10,201 nt of DNA. Origin: an uncultured Eubacteriales bacterium (GTDB lineage: Bacteria > Bacillota > Clostridia > Oscillospirales > Butyricicoccaceae). The notes beneath the pieces were generated by a model. The model had not been told where the DNA came from. It did no database searches and was given only the letters and a program-made list of their open reading frames with translations. Of this stretch, positions 1 to 6,307 are shown piece by piece; within the stretch, counting starts at the first letter, position 1; the number at the start of each line of letters is the position of its first letter. Both the position numbers and the translations under genes were made by a program. The stretch is from the NCBI GenBank assembly GCA_910586105.1, contig CAJUGU010000111.1, positions 1 through 10,201 of the forward strand, given 5' to 3'.

Positions 1-69
1 CCCTCTGGACTCCCTTTCACCGCTGCGGCGGGGACGGGGGATGGGCGCGGCGCAGCGTTTTCGCCCGTG

Positions 70-105
70 CCGGTCAGCCCGCCAGAACGACGGCGGGCTG
101 ACCGG
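70..105. repeat. GC-rich perfect inverted repeat upstream of the DUF1835 gene
   Basis: Arms CCGGTCAGCCCGCC (70-83) and its exact complement (92-105) form a 14-bp stem with an 8-nt loop. No T-run follows in either direction, so it is not a classical intrinsic terminator. It may still end transcription of a gene left of the window. A TATACT hexamer at 106-111 directly follows and could be a -10 box, but no good -35 is visible at the right distance because the dyad occupies that place. The structure is certain; its role is open (operator, attenuator or terminator). Confidence 0.6.
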
Positions 106-159
106 TATACTGCGTACCGAATTTTGGAAGGGCGGCACGCGCTCGATCTGGAAAGCATT

Positions 160-166
160 AAGGAGG
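160..166 (+). promoter_or_regulatory. Ribosome binding site fixing the DUF1835 gene start
   Basis: AAGGAGG lies 9 nt before the ATG at 176. The reading frame is open further upstream to an ATG at 41, but the residues before 176 look like translated intergenic DNA (they run through the 70-105 inverted repeat) and the family-typical N-terminus begins right at 176. Confidence 0.85.
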
Positions 167-175
167 ACGCTGCAT

Positions 176-1153
176 ATGGATTGGATTTGTTTTGGAGATT
201 CGGCAATGGGGATGCTGCGGTTGGCAATGCCGCTGACCGGCGAAAAGTCGGAGGAAACCCGTCTGATCGGGCTGATCGACGATCTTTCCATCGGCGATAT
301 CTCCGATCTGAACGATCGGAAAGCCCGCGCCTTTGGCATTTGCCCATGGAAAAACGACCCGGAATTTGCCGGAGAAGCCGAGCGCTGCGTCGAGCGCTAT
401 TATGAGCGGGCGCTTCCCGCCTTCGCGAAAACGAAGGAAGCCGTGATCTGGTACGGCGACAACCCCGCCGAACAATGCGGGATGCTGCGCGCCGCGCACG
501 ATCTGTATGCGCGCGGCGCGCCGTTTTCGCTGGTACATGTCGATCAGCTGCGCGGGGACGAGCTGCCGCCGCCCGGGATGGGGAGCATCGGCAGCGCGTC
601 GACGGTCGTGATCATGACCGACAACCGCGCGCTGCGTTTTTTATTCCGGCACACGCCGCAGTTTGTTTTGCAGCGGCTGCATCAGCAGCGGAGAAAACAG
701 CATGACCGGCAGCAGCGGCAGGCGCAGCGGGTGATTTTTTGCGGCGTCGGCGAGCTGGAACCGGAGATCGCCGGGGTGTTCTATCGCAAACGCCGCAGGG
801 TACGGGAGTGTGAAGCGAAATTACTTTACACCCGTTGGGAACAGCTCGTACAGGAGAATGCGCCGCTTCGCGTGCTGGAACAGGGAAAACCGGTTTCAGG
901 GCTAGCGGAATATTATGACGCCGCGATTCTCGCCAACGTCCCGGCGACGGAAACGGTTGCGGCATGGGTCGTCGGGCGCACGCTGGGAAGGTATGCGATC
1001 AACGATTGTCAGATTTTTGAGCGTATCCGCGCGCTAGCCGCTGCGGGGAAGCTCGAGATCGTCCGGGACGGCGCAAATTATCGGGAAACCACCGTCCGGA
1101 AACGGAAAGAAGGAAAACGCTCCGTACTATCACAAAGCGCGAAACGCAAATGA
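176..1153 (+). CDS. DUF1835 and DUF3658 domain-containing protein, function unknown
   Basis: A 325-residue soluble protein with no signal peptide or membrane segment. The N-terminus MDWICFGDSAMGML, then DDLSIGDISDL (about 35-45), then IWYGDNPAEQCGMLR (91-105) follow the DUF1835 pattern: a FGDSAAG-like start, a 'lsiGdis' block and a 'WyG.n..EqcgLl' block. The C-terminal part, with CQIFERIRALAAAGKLEI (278-295), fits DUF3658, which often follows DUF1835. Between the domains lies a Gln/Arg-rich helical stretch (about 169-185), and the chain ends in a basic Lys/Arg tail (308-325). The family has no established biochemical role that I know of. The start is set by AAGGAGG at 160-166. The gene is separated from the his operon by a repeat and a separate promoter, so it is probably its own unit. 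The family call is from recalled sequence patterns, not a search. Confidence 0.8.
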   Translation: MDWICFGDSAMGMLRLAMPLTGEKSEETRLIGLIDDLSIGDISDLNDRKARAFGICPWKNDPEFAGEAERCVERYYERALPAFAKTKEAVIWYGDNPAEQCGMLRAAHDLYARGAPFSLVHVDQLRGDELPPPGMGSIGSASTVVIMTDNRALRFLFRHTPQFVLQRLHQQRRKQHDRQQRQAQRVIFCGVGELEPEIAGVFYRKRRRVRECEAKLLYTRWEQLVQENAPLRVLEQGKPVSGLAEYYDAAILANVPATETVAAWVVGRTLGRYAINDCQIFERIRALAAAGKLEIVRDGANYRETTVRKRKEGKRSVLSQSAKRK

Positions 1154-1183
1154 AAATCCGCGCAATGCGCGCCCTTTATAGAA

Positions 1184-1230
1184 AGGCTCCCTCTCCGAGG
1201 GAGCTGGCAGCCGCAGGCTGACTGAGGGAG
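1184..1230. repeat. Interspersed double-hairpin repeat (Oscillospirales-type, non-coding)
   Basis: Two adjacent hairpins are visible: GCTCCCTC/GAGGGAGC (1186-1193 with 1197-1204, 3-nt loop) and CAGCC/GGCTG (1208-1212 with 1216-1220). They are followed by ACTGAGGGAG, which repeats the GAGGGAG arm. I recall this arrangement (CCCTC hairpin, small variable hairpin, then ACTGAGGGAG) as a common dispersed repeat in intergenic DNA of gut clostridia, often in many copies per genome. Only one copy is in this window, so repetition cannot be shown here. It sits just after the DUF1835 gene and might help stop transcription, though no T-run follows. Confidence 0.6.
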
Positions 1231-1336
1231 TGGCCAACGGAACGCGGCGGTCTTTCATCGAAGCGCCCTGACGAGCTGTCCCACTGGCCTGCCATTTACG
1301 GAGAAGTAGCCTGCCGAGCCATTCCGCCCCAAAATT

Positions 1337-1374
1337 CCCCGCCCGTCAAAAATGTTAGGGGTTGACGGACGGGG
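1337..1374. promoter_or_regulatory. Imperfect dyad over the -35 box of the his promoter (candidate operator)
   Basis: CCCCGCCCGTCAA (1337-1349) and TTGACGGACGGGG (1362-1374) are complementary at 12 of 13 positions, separated by 12 nt. The right arm contains the -35 hexamer TTGACG. This could be a repressor site, or a hairpin that stops read-through from the left, since TTTATC follows the right arm. The sequence alone does not decide between these. Confidence 0.45.
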
Positions 1375-1390
1375 TTTATCGTGATATCAT
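1362..1390 (+). promoter_or_regulatory. Sigma-A type promoter of the histidine operon
   Basis: TTGACG (1362-1367) and TATCAT (1385-1390) are separated by exactly 17 bp and match the consensus at 5 of 6 positions each. The expected start site is near 1397, about 30 nt before the hisZG ATG at 1428. AAGGAG (1411-1416) supplies the ribosome site, 11 nt before the ATG. A leader this short leaves no space for a T-box or a his leader-peptide attenuator. Confidence 0.8.
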
Positions 1391-1402
1391 TTTAAAGTGA
1401 TA
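1385..1402. promoter_or_regulatory. Palindrome over the -10 box and start site (candidate operator)
   Basis: TATCAtTTTAAAgTGATA is an 18-bp palindrome with one mismatched pair. It covers the -10 hexamer and the expected transcription start of the his operon, the usual position for a repressor site. Part of it, GTGATA (1397-1402), also occurs as a direct repeat at 1381-1386. I cannot name the regulator. Confidence 0.5.
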
Positions 1403-1427
1403 AAGTACCGAAGGAGTTTACGATCAT

Positions 1428-3044
1428 ATGAATTGCATTTCGACCCCCGAAGGGACGCGCGACCTGCTGTTTGCAGCGACGCGCGCGCTCCGCAAGACCG
1501 AACAGAACATCCGCGCGACGCTGGAAAAGCGCGGCTACGAAGAGATCATCACGCCGGTCATGGAATATTACGACGTTTTCCGCCATGCAAACCCTGCGCA
1601 GTCGCAGGAGGTCATGGTCAAGGCGACCGACCGCAACGGGCGGATCTGCGTCATACGCCCGGACAACACTACGCCGATCGCGCGCGTCGCGGCGTCCCGG
1701 TTCCCGGACGAAGCGTTCCCGGCGCATATCTATTATTGTCAGAAGGTGATCCGCGCCGTTGCGGACGACCACGGCCACCGCGGCGAAGTGTTGCAGATCG
1801 GCGCGGAGCTGATCGGCGCGGACGGCGTAGAAGCCGATCTGGACATCCTGTCCGCGGCGTTTGACGCGCTGGCGGGGGTCGGCGCGGGCTTCCGGATTGA
1901 GCTGGGGCACGCGGGCATTTACAAGGGGCTGATCACCTCTTTGGGCGTAGACGAAACGACGGCGGAGGAGATCCGCACGCTGATTGAGAACAAGAGCTTC
2001 GCCGCGCTCGGCGACGTGCTGGAGCCTTACCGCGACCGGGAGGCCTACCGCGCCCTGAAGGCCATGCCGCAGCTGTTCGGCGGCGTGGAGGTGCTGGAGG
2101 AAGCCGAAGCCCTGACCGAAAACCCGGAAGCCCGCGCGGCGTTCGCCTATTTAAAGGCGATGTTAAAGGCGCTGAGCGAAGCGGGGCACGGCGACGCGGT
2201 CATGATCGACCTGGGGCTGGTGCACGAACTGAATTACTACACCGGCATGATGTTCCGTGGCTACGCAGGCGGCGCGGGCGCGGCGATCCTGCGCGGCGGG
2301 CGCTATAATGCGCTGTGCGGCCGGTTCGGGCGCGATCTGGCGGCGGCGGGGTTCGCGATCGATCTGGAAGCCCTGACCGAAGCGGGCCCCGCGTCGGACG
2401 ACCCGGCGGCGGGCGGGCGCGTGCGCGTCGCGCTGACAAAGGGCCGGTTGGAAAAGAAAACACTTGCACTTCTGAAGAAATCGGGGTATGATATTTCTGA
2501 GCTGGAAAATCCGTCGAGGAAGCTCATTTTTGCACTGCCGGGGTCGAACCTTGAGGTCGTTCTGGCAAAGGCGGCGGACGTAATCACCTATGTGGAGCAC
2601 GGCGTGTGCGACATGGGCGTCGTCGGCAAGGATACCATCATGGAGAAGGGCGGCTCCTTTTATGAGATGGTCGACCTGGGCTTCGGCAAATGCCGCTTTG
2701 CCGTGGCTGCGAAAAAGGGCCGGGATGTGTACGGCGGCTATAAAATGCCGGTCATCGCGACCAAATACCCGGCGGTTGCCAAAGCCTTTTTTGAAAAAAA
2801 GAACATCGACGTTGTAACAATAAAAATCGAAGGCTCGGTCGAGCTTGCGCCCCTGCTGGAGCTGGCGGACGCGATCGTGGATATCGTCGAGACCGGTTCG
2901 ACGCTGCGGGAAAACGGTCTTGAGGTCGTTGAGGAGGTCGCGCCGATTTCCGCCCGCGTGATCGTGAACCTTGCGGCAGCCAAGCTGAAAAAGCAGCAGA
3001 TCCAGCGCGTGATCGGGGAATTGGAGCATGGATTGGAGGAGTGA
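1428..3044 (+). CDS. hisZG: Fused HisZ-HisG: ATP phosphoribosyltransferase regulatory plus catalytic subunits
   Basis: This enzyme catalyses the first committed step of histidine synthesis, joining PRPP to ATP to form N1-(5-phosphoribosyl)-ATP. Residues 1-320 are a HisZ domain, the histidyl-tRNA synthetase-like regulatory subunit, with RPDNTTPIAR (77-86), ELGHAGIYKG (158-167), a HELNYYTGMMF motif (266-276) and GGRYNALCGRFG (290-301). Residues 331-538 are a short-form HisG: RVALTKGRLEK (333-343), CDMGVVGKDTI (394-404) and the PRPP loop region VETGSTLRENGL (487-498). A Pro/Ala/Gly/Asp linker (about 318-330) joins them. Short HisG lacks the C-terminal regulatory domain of long HisG and normally needs a separate HisZ in a hetero-octamer; here both are one continuous frame with no stop or frameshift. 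The HisG half begins in visibly more AT-rich DNA (about 2449-2550). No ribosome site precedes the only nearby internal GTG (2421). As the first gene after the operon promoter, it is probably also the feedback-inhibited point. Confidence 0.95.
   Translation: MNCISTPEGTRDLLFAATRALRKTEQNIRATLEKRGYEEIITPVMEYYDVFRHANPAQSQEVMVKATDRNGRICVIRPDNTTPIARVAASRFPDEAFPAHIYYCQKVIRAVADDHGHRGEVLQIGAELIGADGVEADLDILSAAFDALAGVGAGFRIELGHAGIYKGLITSLGVDETTAEEIRTLIENKSFAALGDVLEPYRDREAYRALKAMPQLFGGVEVLEEAEALTENPEARAAFAYLKAMLKALSEAGHGDAVMIDLGLVHELNYYTGMMFRGYAGGAGAAILRGGRYNALCGRFGRDLAAAGFAIDLEALTEAGPASDDPAAGGRVRVALTKGRLEKKTLALLKKSGYDISELENPSRKLIFALPGSNLEVVLAKAADVITYVEHGVCDMGVVGKDTIMEKGGSFYEMVDLGFGKCRFAVAAKKGRDVYGGYKMPVIATKYPAVAKAFFEKKNIDVVTIKIEGSVELAPLLELADAIVDIVETGSTLRENGLEVVEEVAPISARVIVNLAAAKLKKQQIQRVIGELEHGLEE
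3035..3041 (+). promoter_or_regulatory. Ribosome binding site choosing the hisD start
   Basis: GGAGGAG lies inside the hisZG 3' end, 5 nt before ATG 3047. An in-frame GTG at 3041 overlaps this site itself and so cannot be served by it. This favours ATG 3047, 2 nt after the hisZG stop. Confidence 0.75.
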
Positions 3045-3046
3045 GC

Positions 3047-4333
3047 ATGTTTTTGCAGACAGTCGTCGCCGACGGGCAGGCGGAGGTCACTTTTGTTGAA
3101 GAAATGAAAGCGCGTGCCGCAGAGACGCGCGGCGATATCGAGGATACCGTGCGCGGGATCATGGACGACGTGCGCGTCCGTGGGATCGACGCGGTGAACG
3201 AATATTCGATGCGGTTCGACCGCGTCAAGCCCTTCGTGGTGGGGCGCGAGATCGTCAACCGCGCATATGAGGGCTGCGATCCGGCGCTCCGCGCGGCCTT
3301 GGAAAAGGCGGCGGACAACATCCGCGATTATCACGAAAAAATGCTTGTAAAAAGCTGGGAATATGAACGCGCCCCGGGCGCGGTGCTCGGGCAGCGGGTG
3401 CGCGGGCTGCACCGGGTCGGGCTGTACGTGCCGGGCGGCACGGCGGCTTATCCGTCGTCGGTGCTGATGTCGGCGATCCCGGCCAAGGTCGCCGGGGTGG
3501 AAGAACTGATCGTGGTCACGCCGCCGACCGAAAACCTGTCGGTTGAGCTGCTGACGGCGGCGCGCATTGCGGGCGTCGATACGATCGTTGCCGTCGGCGG
3601 GCCGCAGGCGATCGCCGCGCTGACCTACGGCGCGGGCTTCATCCCGCAGGTCGACAAGATTGTCGGTCCGGGCAACGCCTACGTTGCCGCCGCAAAGAAA
3701 ATGGCGTTCGGCGTGGTCGATATCGATATGATCGCAGGCCCCTCCGAGGTACTGGTGATTGCCGACCATACTGCCAACCCGTCCTACATCGCCGCCGACC
3801 TGCTCAGCCAGGCGGAGCATGACCGGCTGGCGTCCGCCGTCCTGCTGACCGACTCCATGGCGCAGGCGCAGGCGATTTCCGTGGAAATGGAGCAGCAGGC
3901 GAAGGAGCTGCCCCGCCGGGAGATCGTCCGGGAATCGGTGGAAAGCTACGGCTGCGCGATCGTCTTTGAAGACCTGAAAGACGCTTGCCGGATGGCGAAC
4001 GTCGTCGCGCCCGAGCATTTGGAGATTGTCACGGCGGAGCCGCGCGAACTCCTGCCCTACATCACCGACGCGGGCGCGGTGTTCCTCGGGCCGTACAGCC
4101 CGGAGCCGCTTGGGGACTACATGGCGGGGCCGAGCCACGTGCTGCCGACCTCGGGCACGGCGCGGTTCTTCTCGCCGTTGTCGACCGACGCCTTCCTGAA
4201 AAAGACCAGCGTGATCGAATATTCGCGCGAGCAGCTTGGAACGCTCTCCGAGGATATCATACAGCTTGCGCTGGCGGAAAAGCTGCACGCGCACGCAAAC
4301 TCGGTGCGCATCCGCTTCCCGGAGGAGGGCTGA
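3047..4333 (+). CDS. hisD: Histidinol dehydrogenase
   Basis: A zinc enzyme that oxidises L-histidinol to L-histidine with two NAD+, the last two steps of the pathway, in the cytosol. The 428 residues match the family length. Visible signatures are HRVGLYVPGG (122-131), VDKIVGPGN (202-210), and DIDMIAGPSEV (225-235). The catalytic and zinc residues have clear counterparts: Gln255 and His258 in SQAEHD, Glu323 and His324 in APEHLE, Asp357 in GDYMAGPSHVLPT, and His416 in AHANSV. The start is taken at ATG 3047 because GGAGGAG is 5 nt upstream; a GTG at 3041 would add two residues and overlap hisZG by 4 bp. hisB follows after 2 nt. No key residue is missing. Confidence 0.97.
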   Translation: MFLQTVVADGQAEVTFVEEMKARAAETRGDIEDTVRGIMDDVRVRGIDAVNEYSMRFDRVKPFVVGREIVNRAYEGCDPALRAALEKAADNIRDYHEKMLVKSWEYERAPGAVLGQRVRGLHRVGLYVPGGTAAYPSSVLMSAIPAKVAGVEELIVVTPPTENLSVELLTAARIAGVDTIVAVGGPQAIAALTYGAGFIPQVDKIVGPGNAYVAAAKKMAFGVVDIDMIAGPSEVLVIADHTANPSYIAADLLSQAEHDRLASAVLLTDSMAQAQAISVEMEQQAKELPRREIVRESVESYGCAIVFEDLKDACRMANVVAPEHLEIVTAEPRELLPYITDAGAVFLGPYSPEPLGDYMAGPSHVLPTSGTARFFSPLSTDAFLKKTSVIEYSREQLGTLSEDIIQLALAEKLHAHANSVRIRFPEEG

Positions 4334-4335
4334 CC

Positions 4336-4914
4336 ATGCGCGCGGCGGAAATCGCGCGCGAAACGCGCGAAACGAAGATTCGGCTTTTGCTGTCGCTCGA
4401 CGGCGGCGCGCGGGAGATCGACACCGGCATCGGCTTTTTCGACCATATGCTCAATTCATTCGCCGTGCACGGCGGCTTTGGCCTGACGGTGCAATGCGAG
4501 GGCGACCTCATTGTGGACGGGCACCATACCGTGGAGGATGTTGGCATCGTGCTGGGGCAGGCGCTTGCGCAGGCGCTGGGCGATAAAAGCGGAATAGCGC
4601 GCTTTGGTTCGGCATATGTACCAATGGACGAGGCGTTAGGCTTCTGCGCGCTCGACTGCTCGGGACGGCCCTTTCTGGTGTTCGACGCGCCCATGCCGCA
4701 GCCGATGTGCGGGCAGTACGATACCTGCCTGACGGTGGAATTCATGCGGGCGCTGGCGGTCAATGCGGGGCTGACCCTGCATCTCCGGAGCCTGTACGGC
4801 GACAACGCGCACCACATCACCGAAGCGCTGTTCAAGGCGCTGGCGCGCGCGCTGAAGGAGGCGGTCCGGCTGACCGGCACCGGCGGGGTCCTGAGCGCCA
4901 AGGGCTTGCTGTAA
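4336..4914 (+). CDS. hisB: Imidazoleglycerol-phosphate dehydratase
   Basis: Dehydrates imidazole-glycerol phosphate to imidazole-acetol phosphate, the substrate of the aminotransferase HisC. The 192-residue chain is the monofunctional dehydratase, without the phosphatase domain of enterobacterial HisB. The manganese-binding histidine motifs are intact: GIGFFDHML (31-39), DGHHTVEDVG (61-70) and NAHHITEALFKA (157-168), with the family-typical SAKGLL C-terminus. The ATG at 4336 follows the hisD stop by 2 nt and is preceded by GGAGGAGGG (4321-4329). Many firmicutes place hisC between hisD and hisB; it is absent here. The gene is followed by the longest gap in the operon, 65 bp. Confidence 0.97.
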   Translation: MRAAEIARETRETKIRLLLSLDGGAREIDTGIGFFDHMLNSFAVHGGFGLTVQCEGDLIVDGHHTVEDVGIVLGQALAQALGDKSGIARFGSAYVPMDEALGFCALDCSGRPFLVFDAPMPQPMCGQYDTCLTVEFMRALAVNAGLTLHLRSLYGDNAHHITEALFKALARALKEAVRLTGTGGVLSAKGLL

Positions 4915-4979
4915 AGCGATGTTGCTTTGCAGCAAAAAAATTCCGGTGGGCAGCCGGACAGACGAAAAAAGGTGGCGAA
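4915..4979 (+). other. 65-bp hisB-hisH spacer with two small hairpins
   Basis: The longest spacer of the operon. It holds a 5-bp stem TTGCT/AGCAA (4922-4926 with 4931-4935) followed by an A-run, then a 5-bp stem TCCGG/CCGGA (4942-4946 with 4954-4958), and a weak ribosome site AAGGTGG (4969-4975) 4 nt before the hisH ATG. The A-run puts a T-run on the other strand, so it is not a plus-strand terminator. It may be an RNA processing or stability element, or simple spacer. Confidence 0.35.
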
Positions 4980-5597
4980 ATGGGATATATTGCAATCGTA
5001 GATTACGGCGCGGGCAACCTGATGAGCGTGCGTAACTCGTTAGAGCATCTTGGCTTTGAAAGCCGGGTCGCGGCTGCGCCGGAGGAGATCGAAGGCGCGG
5101 CGGGCGCGATCCTGCCCGGGGTCGGCGCATTCCCGGACGCGATGGACGCGCTGCGCGCCTCCGGCCTGCTGGAAGCGGTCGTGCAGGCGGCGGAGCGCAA
5201 GCCGTTCCTCGGCATCTGCCTGGGGATGCAGCTGCTGTTCGAGGCGTCGGAGGAGGTACGCCCCTGCAAGGGCCTGGGCCTGCTGCCCGGCCGGATCGTG
5301 CGGATCGAAACGCCGCTCAAGCTGCCGCAGATCGGCTGGAACGCGCTGAAGGTTTTGCGCCCCAACGCGCTGACCGAAGGGCTCCCGCCGGAGGCTTACG
5401 TGTACTTCGTACACAGCTATATGGCGCAGCCTGCGGAGTCGGACGACCTTGCCTGCGTGACCGATTACGGCGCGGAGGTACCGGCGATGGTGGCGCGGGG
5501 GCGGCTGTTCGGCTGTCAGTTCCACCCGGAGAAGAGCGGTGGGCCGGGCCTGTCCATACTGCGAAATTTTGCGAGATTGACGGAGGGGGACCAATGA
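4980..5597 (+). CDS. hisH: Imidazole glycerol phosphate synthase, glutaminase subunit
   Basis: Class I glutamine amidotransferase that releases ammonia from glutamine and passes it to HisF. Of 205 residues, the nucleophile is Cys80 in the elbow GICLGMQ (78-84) and the catalytic pair His182/Glu184 lies in CQFHPEKSG (179-187). The N-terminus IAIVDYGAGNL and the oxyanion-strand region ILPGVGAFPDAM (44-55) are typical of HisH. The ATG at 4980 has only a weak AAGGTGG site, but homologues begin at this residue and the frame upstream runs through the hisB gene. It overlaps hisA by 4 bp (ATGA), suggesting coupled translation. The partner subunit HisF is two genes downstream. Confidence 0.97.
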   Translation: MGYIAIVDYGAGNLMSVRNSLEHLGFESRVAAAPEEIEGAAGAILPGVGAFPDAMDALRASGLLEAVVQAAERKPFLGICLGMQLLFEASEEVRPCKGLGLLPGRIVRIETPLKLPQIGWNALKVLRPNALTEGLPPEAYVYFVHSYMAQPAESDDLACVTDYGAEVPAMVARGRLFGCQFHPEKSGGPGLSILRNFARLTEGDQ

Positions 5598-6307
5598 ACA
5601 TTTTACCAGCGATCGATCTGAAAGGCGGAAAATGCGTCCGTCTGCAAAAAGGGGATTACAGCACTGCGCGGCAGGTGGCGGAAGACGCGGTCGAGACCGC
5701 GAAAGGCTTCCTGGCCGCCGGGGCGCGGCAGATTCACATGGTGGATCTGGACGGTGCGAAAAGCGGTTCGCATGAAAATTACGGCGTGGTGCGGCAGGTG
5801 ATCGACCGCACGAGCGCGGCGGTCGAGCTGGGCGGCGGCATCCGTTCGATGGAAGACCTGCGGCACGTGCTGAATCTGGGCGTGACCCGGGCGGTCATTG
5901 GCTCGGCGGCGGTGAAAAATCCGCTGTTCGTCAAGGAAGCGGTCGCCGCCTTTGGCGAACGGATCGCGGTGGGTGTGGACGCACGCGGCGGCACCGTGCG
6001 CACCGAGGGCTGGCTGACCGATTCCGGAGAGGAATACATCGCCTTCGCGCGCAAAATGGAGCGCTACGGCGTGAAAACGATCATATTCACCGACATCGAG
6101 AAGGACGGGATGCTGGAAGGCCCCAACTTTGAGCAGCTCGCGGCGCTGCGGCAGGCGGTCTCCTGCCGGATCGTCGCTTCGGGCGGCGTGTCGACGCTGG
6201 AGGACGTGCGCCGCTTGAAGGCGCTGGGCGTCGAGGAAGCGATCGCGGGCAAGGCGGTCTATACCGGCGCGCTCGATCTGGCGGCGGCGATCCGGGAGGC
6301 GGAGTGA
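5594..6307 (+). CDS. hisA: ProFAR isomerase (phosphoribosylformimino-AICAR-P isomerase)
   Basis: Opens the aminoaldose ring of ProFAR to give PRFAR (an Amadori rearrangement), the substrate of HisH/HisF. The 237-residue (beta/alpha)8 barrel shows the catalytic aspartates Asp8 (LPAIDLKGG) and Asp129 (VGVDARGG), one in each half-barrel. The phosphate-binding loops are ELGGGIRS (78-85), with VASGGVSTLEDV (194-205) in the second half. GWLTDSG (139-145), typical of HisA rather than HisF, is present. GGAGG at 5582-5586 sits 7 nt before the ATG. The start overlaps the hisH stop, and the stop overlaps the hisF start by one base (TGATG). Nothing points to the dual HisA/TrpF (PriA) form. Confidence 0.96.
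   Translation: MNILPAIDLKGGKCVRLQKGDYSTARQVAEDAVETAKGFLAAGARQIHMVDLDGAKSGSHENYGVVRQVIDRTSAAVELGGGIRSMEDLRHVLNLGVTRAVIGSAAVKNPLFVKEAVAAFGERIAVGVDARGGTVRTEGWLTDSGEEYIAFARKMERYGVKTIIFTDIEKDGMLEGPNFEQLAALRQAVSCRIVASGGVSTLEDVRRLKALGVEEAIAGKAVYTGALDLAAAIREAE

Noticed and set aside
41..175. Longer N-terminus for the DUF1835 protein from ATG 41
   Set aside because: It crosses the perfect inverted repeat, reads as non-protein-like sequence, and AAGGAGG at 160-166 clearly serves ATG 176.
1160..1175. Intrinsic terminator after the DUF1835 gene (CGCGC/GCGCG stem)
   Set aside because: Only a 5-bp stem with a 3-nt loop and CCCTTTATA after it; too weak to call.
1397..1427. T-box or histidine leader-peptide attenuator before hisZG
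   Set aside because: The leader from the predicted start is about 30 nt, with no His-codon run, specifier stem or antiterminator.
2421..2423. Internal GTG start giving a free HisG
   Set aside because: No Shine-Dalgarno sequence precedes it; upstream is only GC-rich linker.
2738..4294. Long minus-strand open frame (518 codons) antisense to hisG/hisD
   Set aside because: High-GC shadow of hisZG and hisD; the translation is Arg/His-rich with no family pattern, and the plus-strand genes are unmistakable.
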